Shown here piece after piece: positions 44,801 to 54,147 of a DNA stretch of 64,000 nucleotides (positions are counted from its first letter, which is position 1; the number at the start of each line of letters is the position of its first letter). Origin of the DNA: Strongylocentrotus purpuratus (lineage: Eukaryota > Echinodermata > Echinoidea > Camarodonta > Strongylocentrotidae); assembly GCF_000002235.5 (NCBI RefSeq), contig NW_022145545.1, positions 1,243,501 through 1,307,500 of the forward strand. The letters are read 5' to 3'. The translations under genes were made by a program, and so were the position numbers. Under the pieces are notes generated by a model. It made no database searches. It was not told the origin of the DNA and was given only the letters and a program-made list of their open reading frames with translations.

Positions 44801-47800
44801 AATCAAATTTGAGTTGCCTTTAACGAGTTCAGATGAATAGAAAAATGTAGACAAATATTTGTGCATAATTTTGAAGTGCTATTATGTTTACTACCCCTTC
44901 AGCAAAGAACGGGTGCCCCATTACCAGCGGATCTTCAACACCCATCTCCGAAGTACAGGGGTCAACGTCGAAGACCGTACGTTACGACAGTGGATGAACA
45001 CGACGACGACGACGAACAAGGCAGTCGGTGACCACGATGTCGATGATCAATCCGAGACGGGGTCGATAATGACAGAACAATCATCCGGATACGGAAGTGC
45101 AATAGTGAGGTCAAGTGAGGTCAATCTCGAGTTCAAAAGTGACTTAGAAGAGTTCAATGCCACCTTTAAAAACACGCCCATGGAGGTCAATGAAGACGAT
45201 TATGTCAGTCCGATGAAGCTATCGGCGGACGATGCCGAGAATGATGGCGGTAAAGGCGGTGGGAAAGATTCCGACGTTGATAGCGGCAGAGCGGACAGCG
45301 CCTCCAGCGACAACCCGGAGAGAATGTTGCGGGCGAAGATTGCATCATATGGAATTCAGGACAAAGTACGTGGACTTAATTATATTACTGTTTGTAATTG
45401 ATCATATTTTTAAATATTTGTTTCTGATTATCATTTACATCGACCGGGTGCCTTAATTAACAGCTATGTTTTCACCAGTTCAGAACGCTGTTATTATTTC
45501 CCGCAGGTACATTTTCAATAGTAATTTTATCACCTGCAATCTTGTATAGGTTCATAAACAAGAAAAAGAGGTATCAGGCAGGATACCAAATATTTTGTCT
45601 ATCATTACCAATGGTTTCATTACAAAACATTTAGAACCAACAAAACAAGCTGAACAAATCTTTCAAATAGAGCTCGTATATAACATTCCGTCAACTTCTT
45701 TGCTTGACTCTGTTTAAGGATTTGTATTGACTTCATATTGAATCTCATAGGTTTCAGTTCAGTCTTAAAAAAAAAATGGTAACCATTTAATATCATTTCA
45801 GTTCAATTATCGACTCACCATTCTTATTTCTGTTTTTTCTTTCTTTTTTTTAGTTTGACGTAGAAGAAAAACTGGACAAGAGCCGCTTTTTGTTGGAGAG
45901 GCAAGGGCAAAAAGTATCCAGTTTGAAGGAGAAAGTTGCCCAGTTAGAAAGTAAGATCAGTCAACCTAGACGAAAAAAGCTTCACCAATGTAGATGTTTT
46001 ATTGATGTACACAGGACGATAGCAAAACGTAGTGTTTTGTTTCCTCACCTACTCATTAAATTTGTTCAAATATTTTAGATCTTTGAAATAGGAATTGTAA
46101 ATGGAAATTATTGAGGTGGGGTGGGGGTGGGGTGGGTCGTTATCGATTTGGCAGAATTTCCACCATGGTCTTAACCCTAGAGCTCATACTGACTGAAAGT
46201 AAGCAGTACTTTTAGTCTTGTTTAGTTCTTGTCATAATTTTTGAAGTATTAATTGACCTTTTTTAACGATTTTGTTACAGCTTCTCGTGATAAGGCGATC
46301 GCAAACATCGCACGAACCGAGTTTCTCGAGATATTCCGTTTCGATTGGGACCCGGATGCAGCAGCAGCAGCTGAGGCAAAGAAGAAGAAGGACAAGAAGT
46401 CGAAGAAGAAGAAGAAAGACAAAGGTATGACAAAAGGGAGAGCTATTTATTGGTTGTGATGTTTAGGAATGAATGTAGTTCCCCGGCACAAAATAAGCAG
46501 TAACAGTGATCGTTACGTTTGCTTGAAATATATTTCACATCATAGGTTCTATGCTTCAACCTGAACGTCAAGAATGCTTTATGTCGAAGAAATACTTTAG
46601 AATAAAGGCACAGTGACGTTCTTTAGCTTCTCGTTCCTTTTGCTCATTTTTACTTATTTTTGCTTACTTAACTGGAACATTTGACGCTTCAGCCTATTTG
46701 CTGGAAGGTTGAAAACTAATCCGAAATTGACAGTTTGGTCAGTCTTTTATAAATCAAGGCTAAATTAACTTTTATTTTCTTACAGACTCCAAGACATCGG
46801 AACCAAAGAGCGTGATAATTGGCGAAGCAGACACATCATCGCCACCATCGTCATCGTCGTCATCAAAGCCGTCAGAACCGCCTACAACCGGCGGTTTCAA
46901 GTTTCCTGTCCTGAAAAATGGGACCGACCAGTGGGTTCTGAGCCGAATGACGGACAAACAGGTCGCTATGGTAAGGGAAAATATGACGAATTGCCCCTTT
47001 GAAGAAGAAGAAGAAGAAGAAGAAGAAGAAGAAGAAGAAGAAGAAGAAGAAGAAGAAGAAGAAGAAGAAGAAGAAGAAGAAGAAGATGAAGAAGAAGAAG
47101 AAGAAGAAGAAGAAGAAGAAGATGATGAAGAAGAAGAAGAAGAAGGAGAGGAAGGAGAAGAAGAAGAAAAACAAGAAGAAGAAGAAGAAGAAGATGAAGA
47201 AGAAGAAGAAGAGGAAGAAGGAGAAGGAGAAGAAGAAAAACAAGAAGAAGAAGAAGAAGAAGAAGAAGAAGAAGAAGATAAAAAAAAAGAAGAAGAAGGA
47301 GGAGAACAAGGAGAAAAGGGACAAAGAAGAATAAAAAATAAAAATAAAGGAGGATAAGGAGAAGAAGAAGGAAACAATAATGAGGAGAAGTAGTAGAAGG
47401 AGGAAGAAAAAGAGAAAACTTCCATGAGAGATACACCCACGTGCGTCTGTTGGCTCTCTGTGATTACGAACAGTGAGGAGTATGCAGTTCATAACTGTTG
47501 ATAGATACTAAAAACTTGTTTAACATCACTTACTAATGCATTCTAAGCATTTCTGAAGTTAAGATTAGGAATATTTATTGGAAGAGGAATATTTATTGCA
47601 AGACGAATACTTCTTGAAGTTCAGTTGTGCAATTGCAATATTTTCTTTTTCAATTTTACAAATTGAATGATGATGGTTATTTTGACAGGCCGAGACTGAT
47701 GCCGAGGTTTGCCGACTCTCAGTCAGCAAACAGATCACAGAGGAGAGATTGGAAGCAGCGAACAAACAAATCAAAGAACGAGAAGGTAGGATACTATCAG

Positions 47801-50800
47801 CCAATCAGAAACACTGTTTTAAATTGGCTATTAATAGGAAAGTCAAGTAACTGCTAAATTCTGATTGGTGGTAAAACATGCCGCGTTTAGTATCCTATAC
47901 AGTAATACAACACAATATCCTAAGTTATCAAAAACATTTTCGCTATATGATTCTAGAAAATCTGAGCATTACGCGAGTGAAAGAACAGATAATCACAATG
48001 AAGTCAGCCTACGAGAGTACTCTAGAATGACTCTTTCCAGTACTATCCACTCATTAAGTTGACAACAAATATAATTGCACGCTTTCAAAAGTTTTTGATT
48101 ATGTTTAACTTGTTAACGTTTATTTAAACTTCCTCCACAAATATTTTTTCGTTGCACGATGGACGATAGGTCATGTAATAAACTTCAAATGAATAGTGAC
48201 CGAGGGGGTGGGGGGCAATGGTCATTAGCTATATCTCAACCAATCTTCTGGAGTCAAAGGACAATTAAAAACATAACAATACGAAAGCAGATGTAACATT
48301 GATTTAATTTAGCTTTTAAAATGCTTGCCCTTTGAGGTGTTGCAAAGTTCTTTGCCGCGTTTGACTTTGACTTTTGTTCTTTTGCTGCGCAGGTGAGACG
48401 AAGATGTTGGAAGAACTGGAGACGAAGATGAAAGAGAACGAATCATCTGAACGGATGGCATCTAAACCAGAGTTTAGAAGGAAACAAAGTACTCTCTTTA
48501 ATATGATGAACCAAGAAGAGGTAGGAACAAACTCTTTCTCCCCTCTCTCTCCCCTTTTAATTATTCCCTGAGTCTCTCTTCTTGCTCTCTATTTCATCTT
48601 CAGTCACATTCTCTCTGTTATATATAATAATATAAACAAAGCTCTCGTTTAATCCGTTTTTCTCTCACACACGTTATTTTTCATCCTGTCCAATATCACA
48701 TATATATATATATATATATATATATCGTCTCTCGTCTCGCTTCCACCTGTTGCACAGTCACGCGCACCCACGCACACCCACACACGATGAAAGAGATCAC
48801 ACACATAACTTGTGTGATCTCTTTCATCGTGTCTTTTTCAGTCTCTCTCTTTCGCACACTTCTTTTCTCTTTAACGTATGCTCTCCTTTTTGTCCATCAT
48901 GAATTATTATCATTATTTGTCATTTTTTAAGATTCTGCTCCCTGACCTGCCTAAAACGAAAGATTGTTACTGTTTTGCAATGTTTGATAGAGATAATATC
49001 ATAAGAATGCTGAGTTATGAAAATAAAATTTCGGATAAAATTTCACATCTTAGGGTAGGATACTTAATGAAGCGTAAGAGAGGTATACTAATCACTGCAT
49101 GACATCATCTATCATGAGGGATTGCAAATAGGATATTCACATTATTTCCAGTAAATGCCACAGGTTCAAGAGAAACAATATTTTGCGAAATACCCTGTAT
49201 AAAAACTACTTTCACACTTTTTCTTTTCCTTTCATATTTTCAATTTTTCTTTCCAACAGCCATACGAAATCGAGACGACGAACATGGAAGGTTTACTGCA
49301 AAAAGTCAACAGCCACTTGATATCAGAAAAAGAATGTCAATATGTGTATCATGTGAGTATTACATTTAAATAATCCTACTACGGGTACATATTTATTCCC
49401 AATTCTTCGGTTATAATTCTGTGACCTTTACAATAGCGTAAATGACCTGATCAGTTTTAAAGTGAATTCTTTTTACAATATAGCGTATAGTATATAACAA
49501 TGACCGTTGGAAACGGCAACCAAATATGTTTATGAAAGAGATGAAATGTAGCTTATGGGGTCCAACTAGAAGACTGCATAGAGCTATGTCATATGTGCAG
49601 GCAGGGAGACTTCCGTAACGAGTTAAAACTTTGTTTAAACAAAAAAAAAACCCTTTTATTTCTGCTTAAAATTGTTAAGAATTGATTAATTTGTGTTATG
49701 TTTTAGGTTCTTGATTTACCTCAGCGGCGTCGGATCGATTTCAAGCTCTTCACCATTGTTGCAGCCTTGTCTGAGAAAATATCAAAACTGGAGTAAGTTA
49801 AGTTTTATTTTATCTTCTGTTTTTTTTTCTCGATTATTTTCTGGTCATTCTAATTTTAAAGAACGATTCCCCCCCCCCCTTTTTTTCCCCACTACTTCGA
49901 AAATTTCAACTCTCGTTTTTGTCTTTCTTTAATGTTTATTACTCGTCCCTTCTCATTTCTTTTTTAAAAAACATAATCGTATTTACCGTTTACGTTATAT
50001 TTCAACCATTTTTAACACAATATTAATTATTCCCCCCATGTTCCACCTCCGCGCACTTTAATTTTTTTTCTTCGTCTAGTATACACACGTGGCATGAGGT
50101 GGTATGACATGTGATTTGCAAGCACAAAAAGCCCTTTTGTGCTTTTTAGTGATAGTATTGATATCAAGTTGAACACCTGTTTTATGCAAGTATCAAAAGT
50201 TTATCACTAAATGAAAGACAATTCAGAAACACTCATTCTTAAAAAGAAACAAATCACGCATTTTCATGAATTTATTTCACTTGTTTGAGTCCAAAATAAG
50301 ACATAAGGACGACTGGCATGTTTTAAATATGCAAGACATTTTGCGTAATTTTATGCGGGTATTCTTAAAAAATCCTAACATTGCCTCCTTCCTTATCATC
50401 TTTATAGCCCTTTTATAAAGAAACTCATCAACAAGATCAACTTCGAGGCCCTGGATGTGAAGATGGATCGAGCCAAGGAGCTCTTCTATCTGCTGGAGGA
50501 CGAGGACGAGCACGGCTTCCCCGGGGAAGTCCCCGTCAGGAACTTGCAGGTAGAGCTAGAGGCAGGAGGCCTTCGAAGGGAGCATGCCGACCTGGTAAGT
50601 GTGGAAATCAAATTTCATATTTTGGTTCAATTTTGTTTACACTATTCAATTTCATTGTAAATCAACCATTATGAGTCCTGAACTTTACGTGTTGATGTTT
50701 TAAACCGAATAAATAAATAAATAAATAAAATATAGCCAGATGTTTCCTTTTTTAAAACTGATGCATAGATGTAGTACAACACCATGACACAGTTTATCAT

Positions 50801-51111
50801 GAGGAGGATTACAGCCTCGAAATCTCAAAGAAACGTCAATTGTTTAACTTATAGAATATCATTTACCTGTACCTTTCTAAAAAGATATCTGAAACAATGT
50901 AGGAATAGGTCAAGTGGAAGTCTAAAGTGAATAATTGTTTGATAAAATTCCTCTCTATTGGTGTAATCATTGTTCTCAGGTGATGGAGAAGTTTACCCGA
51001 GAAGGCAAAGGAACAGTAGACTTCCTGGACTTCTTGACTTACATCCCTCTCTTCATCGACCTGCATGAAAGCATCATTTCCGATCCTCTCTACGCTACCA
51101 AGGACCTGTGA
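16384..51111 (+). CDS. Large unrecognised scaffold-like protein, 29 exons, 1,698 residues
   Basis: I do not recognise this gene. Exons: 16384-17025, 26764-26810, 28761-29028, 29805-29959, 30494-30618, 31207-31422, 32517-32540, 33063-33146, 33788-33916, 34223-34679, 35580-36002, 37712-37746, 37977-38138, 38936-38998, 40287-40340, 40774-40914, 42668-42777, 43272-43510, 44243-44353, 44903-45365, 45854-45950, 46281-46424, 46786-46970, 47689-47785, 48393-48520, 49260-49352, 49707-49792, 50408-50594, 50980-51111. All have GT/AG borders; phases close over 5,097 bases to a TGA. The start ATG (GACATGG) is the first in its frame. In order: charged N terminus; three CxxC pairs; charged helix (521-563); LKKTE repeats and polyproline (564-715); PEVK-like segment (716-1008); basic and acidic disordered regions; coiled coils (1317-1510); EF-hand-like C terminus (1534-1698). 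No signal peptide or membrane span. Weakest joins: acceptors of exons 6 and 11 (AAG), donor of exon 8 (GTTCAT), and intron 1 (9.7 kb), which could hide an exon. Confidence 0.85.
21664..21711. repeat. Perfect inverted repeat, 22-bp arms, 4-base loop
   Basis: TTGTTTCGTGTTTTTGTGAT continues to 21685 and is exactly reverse-complemented by 21690-21711, around the loop TTAG. There are no mismatches. It lies next to a T/G-rich low-complexity tract in intron 1. Confidence 0.9.
21730..21835. repeat. Long poly-T and poly-G tract
   Basis: A run of about 33 T followed by about 10 G, GTTTGTTT units and a second G run. Simple sequence; length uncertain. Confidence 0.9.
23970..24125. promoter_or_regulatory. 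CpG-rich patch in intron 1, possible internal regulatory element
   Basis: Dense CpG (GGGGGCGGTACGACAAGCG, TCGCGCTCCCC, TCGGTTCGGTGATCCGAC) in otherwise AT-rich intron. It includes an RFX half-site-like TTAGCAACC and a GC-box-like GGGGGCGG. Enhancer or alternative-promoter function is only suggested by composition. Confidence 0.3.
24145..24215. repeat. Degenerate TTAGGG-like tract
   Basis: GGGGTTAGGGTTTGG, GGGGTTTAGATTAGG and TTTAGGGTTTTAG occur close together without exact periodicity, a decayed telomere-like or simple repeat. Confidence 0.45.
28478..28530. repeat. GA microsatellite in intron 2 of the large gene
   Basis: About 25 GA units with small interruptions, roughly 230 bases upstream of exon 3. 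Confidence 0.9.
28761..32540 (+). other. Large gene exons 3-7: three CxxC pairs
   Basis: Residues 305-308 (KFCSGC, exon 3), 361-364 (VCYGC, exon 4) and 487-490 (HCYAC, exon 7) form three CxxC pairs. The first two are 53 residues apart and could make one zinc site. The third sits in a 24-base microexon (32517-32540) that encodes little more than QHCYACRE. Exon 6 is acidic (SSSDDDIESNYDAEIDEGEW), with a Pro-rich end. The zinc role is inferred from spacing only. Confidence 0.65.
31992..32310 (+). mobile_element. hAT-type MITE with a perfect 8-bp target duplication, intron 6
   Basis: It begins CAGTGGCGGATCCAGG and ends with the reverse complement of CAGGCGCGGATCCAGG. The identical octamer TCTACTTC flanks both sides (31984-31991 and 32311-32318), the hallmark of hAT transposition. 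The interior is poly-G/C runs with TTGAGAAAAA, AATCACGTGATTTTGACC and TGTGCTCACTACC; there is no transposase. An oppositely oriented relative lies at 13150-13356. It ends about 200 bases before the 24-base microexon. G/C-run lengths are probably imprecise. Confidence 0.88.
33788..33916 (+). other. Large gene exon 9: charged alpha-helical segment
   Basis: Residues 521-563 alternate Glu with Arg/Lys (LKEEERRQEERKRQLEEARK and on), with no Pro or Gly, as in single alpha helices or short coiled coils. The exon is 129 bases long with phase 1 at both ends, so it can be skipped in frame. Confidence 0.75.
34223..34679 (+). other. Large gene exon 10: repeated LKKTE motifs followed by polyproline
   Basis: FQLKKTEK (568-575), FRLKKTEK (598-605) and FELTKTEP (626-633) are spaced about 30 residues apart. 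They resemble the LKKT core of WH2/beta-thymosin actin-binding motifs. They are followed by PPPPPPAPKGKK, PDPPPPPPP and KPVEKP repeats, the kind of tract profilin or SH3 domains bind. The preceding helix typical of WH2 is not obvious for copies 2 and 3. Actin binding is an inference. Confidence 0.6.
36003..37711 (+). other. Intron 11 of the large gene
   Basis: About 1.7 kb of AT-rich sequence in which I see no further exon, repeat family or RNA gene. Confidence 0.6.
38348..38684. mobile_element. TTAA-flanked MITE, 337 bp, intron 13 of the large gene
   Basis: TTAA at 38344-38347 and 38685-38688 flank inverted ends AGGTATAGACTAGTTTTGG and AGGTAAAGACCAGTTCTGG (reverse complement of the right end), 16 of 19 identical. 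There is no coding capacity. A second copy starts at 63932. A TTAA duplication fits piggyBac or Kolobok mobilisation. Confidence 0.8.
41331..41646. mobile_element. MITE with CTGGGGGGTGTTTCAC inverted ends, 316 bp, intron 16
   Basis: Inverted ends CTGGGGGGTGTTTCACAAAG and its reverse complement extend imperfectly for about 55 bases with AAGTTGGACTTAA blocks. I see no convincing target duplication, so the superfamily is left open. Confidence 0.75.
41698..41803. repeat. GA microsatellite
   Basis: About 100 bp of GA repeats with two GGATAGA interruptions, beginning 52 bases after the MITE at 41331-41646. Confidence 0.92.
42668..45365 (+). other. Large gene exons 17-20: basic linker, conserved DYLAKYC block, acidic Ser/Asp region
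   Basis: Exon 17 is Lys/Arg-rich (KTRRAKVPKRVRKE). Exon 18 has a distinct PPPSDEWVLPDTGPRLTDIE block and Pro-rich tail. Exon 19 opens with a nuclear-signal-like KPKKKKWRK (1125-1133) and runs into DPLDYLAKYCIVHKERVPHY across the exon 19/20 join, the likeliest short globular or binding element. The rest of exon 20 is acidic and Ser-rich (SETGSIMTEQSSGYGS). The family is not recognised. Confidence 0.75.
45854..48520 (+). other. Large gene exons 21-25: coiled coils and Lys-rich linker
   Basis: Exon 21 (EEKLDKSRFLLERQGQKVSS) and exons 24-25 (KQITEERLEAANKQIKERE, KMLEELETKMKEN) have heptad-like patterns. Exon 22 combines RTEFLEIFRFDWDPD with a lysine-rich tail. Exon 23 is Ser/Pro-rich, then FKFPVLKNGTDQWVLSRMTD. 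Oligomerisation through the coiled coils is plausible but not shown. Confidence 0.75.
47001..47280. repeat. Long GAA triplet tract in intron 23
   Basis: About 280 bp of nearly pure GAA on the sense strand with scattered GAT, GGA and AAA interruptions, starting 30 bases after the exon 23 donor. It is almost wholly purine on one strand, the composition able to form triplex (H-DNA). The exon 23 frame stays open through it to a stop at 47355-47357. Confidence 0.92.
48703..48726. repeat. TA microsatellite
   Basis: About 12 TA units in intron 25 of the large gene. Confidence 0.85.
48782..48832. repeat. Perfect inverted repeat, 22-bp arms, 7-base loop
   Basis: ACACGATGAAAGAGATCACA continues to 48803 and is exactly reverse-complemented by 48811-48832 around the loop CATAACT. 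It lies in intron 25 of the large gene, after CACGCACAC-type sequence. Confidence 0.92.
49260..51111 (+). other. Large gene exons 26-29: C-terminal helical, EF-hand-like module
   Basis: About 165 residues look like a compact helical domain: EGLLQKVNSHLISEKECQYV, RRRIDFKLFTIVAALSEKIS, FIKKLINKINFEALDVKMDR, AKELFYLLEDEDE and VMEKFTREGKGTVDFLDFLT. The last resembles an EF-hand loop (TREGKGTVDFLD), but the usual acidic positions 1, 3 and 5 are mostly missing, so calcium binding is doubtful. The pattern of a degenerate EF pair used for protein contact is an inference. Confidence 0.6.
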
Positions 51112-53995
51112 GGATACCCTATTGAAAGACCTTTGACCTCAAGCGCACCTAATCATGATGCAGTAAAGAGAAGAGGGGATGAGGAAGGGGAGGGGGTGTA
51201 CCTTAACAAAACAAAATATAGGACCAAAGATTGAAACAATTGAATTAAAAATATGGTCACTTCTTTTTGAATGGATGTACCTGCTGATAACTTGCACCAA
51301 TGAACGTGCTTCTCATCGATGATAGTCATCCTATATTACACTCTCCTATGGAGAATATTTCTTTTGATACTCGAGCAAAGAAAATAGTTTGAGAGATTGG
51401 TCAGTTGACCAATATTGAATGTAGAGGAGTGAAAATTTTACTCTTCGAGGTGTCATCATTATTATGGATCACTTCCCTTTAAAAGTATAGTTGAATTCAC
51501 TCTAAAGTAGTGGACGAATCACTCTTTTTAGAGTGGATTCCATGTTTAGCATAGATTTCCACTCCAGAAAGGAAGTGATCCTTAATATGACTCCCCACAG
51601 AGTTGATTTCCAAATTTTTAATTCAAAAGAGTAAATGAAAATAAAATATATATGAAGTAGAAGTACCCGTTTAAGACGATACCAACATGATGGTAATTAC
51701 TCTAATATGCATTAATCCTCGCCCTTTTTTGTAAAAAGGGTCAATGGATATTTACATTGTTACATTATTGTAAGAATCAGCCTGATAGCTAAGTATTGTT
51801 CAGACGAAACTAGGAACTAGTTTACCATTCCATCCAACGTTTTAAATTGGATATCATCTTCAGGGTATATATCATTGTGTTACGATTCGTGCATATATAT
51901 ATATATTACTATCAAGGTATCTCCTCCCGGTTTGGAGGTTGATTGCAACATTTTCCATATATCTCTGTTTTCTGCCATCCTAGTATGCTTTCGCAGTGTC
52001 TTTCCCCTCCATGTCTCAATGTTCCCATCCCAGTTAGTTCTTGGTTACCCATCTTGATATATTAATACCCGTGTTCAATATGCCGTACATAGTGTCAGAA
52101 TTTTGTTCACTGTTTAAATGATAATTGCTTGTTCATTGGGTGTGGGTGTGTATTCTAGTAATCGCCCTGCAGCATGGTAATTGCGACTGGAACATGTAAA
52201 TACTCATTGTTCTACTAAGTCGTTGACAATCATAAAAACAATTTGTAGCTTTGTATTTAAGTAGTAGAGGTTAGTCGTAAGCAGGGTTTAATGGTTCACC
52301 TGTATATACAGATATCGAAGTAAAATGTTCCAAAGACAGTGGTCCGAATTCTCCGACATCATAATCATTTTCAATGAACCATAACAATATGCTTTTATCT
52401 AATATTTTCGCAATCTGTCCTCCTCTGTTATCCATGCTCTCGGTTATTTCTCTCTCTTCCTTTCTGCCTGTCTCATTCTTTTCTTTTGATCCATTTTTAT
52501 AATATATCTTTCTCTGAACTTCTACAACTATTTTATCAGTGCTTACATTATCATTTTCTTTCTCTCCTTGTTTACCCCCCTTCCCTTCCCCTTCTCTCTC
52601 TATCTCTCTATCTCTCTATCTCTCACACTCTCTTTTAAAACTTAGTGATACATCTTTATCATCTTCAGTTTCCACTTTTTTTAATATTGCATACTATGAC
52701 GTTAATGAGCGTGTGCAATCTCGTAATCAAGAAAATATATTCTTGGCATTTTATATAGGATCATGATGCAGTTCCAGAGTTGAATTTTTATTTCAAGAGC
52801 TGTCATTTATTTTAGCTATGTAATAATAGTGTATTCCATGAAGCAATCTTGTATGTATCACTGCGAGCAAACAACCACTATGTATATATTTTACCTCAAG
52901 GTTCAAATCATTCATGTCGTCTTTCCCTATATTCATCAACTCTTCATATAGACTATAGTATTTTTATTTGTATGCATTTTAATTTTTATGACCGACGTGT
53001 TCAAATTGCCGTCAAACATACTTTTGATCTGCAATATCCTGGATTTTGTTTATGATTTTGTTTTCTTCAAGATTGTGAAAAAAATAACAGGCTACTTAAA
53101 AAAAACACACCAGAAGATATCTAAGATAACAGCTTTCCGCAACGAATCGCATATTTATGATTGTGATGTTTTCGCTTGCAAAGTTGAACCTTTCTCTTTA
53201 CCATATTGTCTAAAATTGTGTGCATAAATATTTTATCTTGCCATATATTAAGTAAGGTATGGTTAGTGTATTATATTGAGGGGGGGGGGGTGCTTTGAAT
53301 GGAAATATACGTTTTTACTCCAATATTCACAGGCTTTTGTACTTATAATTTACTTACTGTACTTATAATTTACCACGTTAAATTCTCAGCGTGGTAGCAT
53401 ATACAGGCATATAAAACTCTTCAGAAAAAAGCCACTAAATCTAGAAGCTGACTGTCAACGATTTCTATCAAACCCATCTTACAAGGGGCTAAATGTCCAT
53501 CGGTAGCCGAAAAATATATTTAAAACGCATAAGATACTGCTAAAGATTCGTACCGCATAAATAGTCAATTATGACTGAATTGCCTTGAAACCCAATCAAA
53601 CAAAAGAACCAATTCTTTTGAAAGTTATCTAAGATGATCGACGTTAAACGAAAGAATGAAACATTTCATGTAAGGAATTATATATTTGTGGAAATCAAAA
53701 CTAACATTATAATATATACAGAGTCAACAGAGATACAGATGTATCAGTTTAAATTAAATACGAATGTATATTGTGCAATGCTGATGATTAACTATTTTGC
53801 TATAGTGTATAAGTTTGCCGAATATTGTATGAAGCAATAAAAGATAAAGTTATTTACATATAGATCAGTGTACTGCGCAGTCAGTTTATGATGTGTCTTC
53901 TAACTAAATAAATATCATAGTTGTCGGTTGTCAAGAGGCTTAGGAATACTGCAGAAAATGTGTCCATATAATTATCTCATATGAATATTGATAGA
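51112..53995. other. 3' flank of the large gene and intergenic sequence
   Basis: No coding exon supported. It begins with the likely 3' untranslated region, including partly self-complementary blocks at 51470-51590. Further on are pyrimidine-rich runs (52540-52640) and AT-rich sequence. Nothing else recognisable. Confidence 0.55.
51640..51645 (+). promoter_or_regulatory. Candidate polyadenylation signal of the large gene
   Basis: AATAAA about 530 bases after the TGA at 51109-51111. No downstream GT-rich element was verified, and other A-rich matches exist further on, so the true 3' end is uncertain. Confidence 0.35.
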
Positions 53996-54005
53996 GGTAT
54001 GTAAT

Positions 54006-54147
54006 AATAATAATAATAGCTAGTTCTTATAATAGCGCCTTTCAGGACCGCAGGCCCTCTCACAGCGCTTTGCAAAATCACCCCGGTCATCGGACTCAGG
54101 CTTACCCGCACACAGTGTATGCACGTTCTCCACAACCCATTGATACA
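54006..54147 (-). mobile_element. ATT-tailed short repeat inserted at the LINE tail
   Basis: On the minus strand it reads GTAAGCCTGAGTCCGATGAC, TTTTGCAAAGCGCTGTGAG, GGCGCTATTATAAGAACTAG, then ATT repeats. This is the block order of the copies at 3516-3778 and 4141-4298. It lies directly downstream of the LINE's own ATT tail, so it probably landed in that tail or was mobilised with it. Confidence 0.65.

Noticed and set aside
46772-47492. Long minus-strand open frames of poly-Ser, poly-Leu and poly-Phe
   Set aside because: They are the complement of the GAA tract; every frame of a triplet repeat without a stop stays open.
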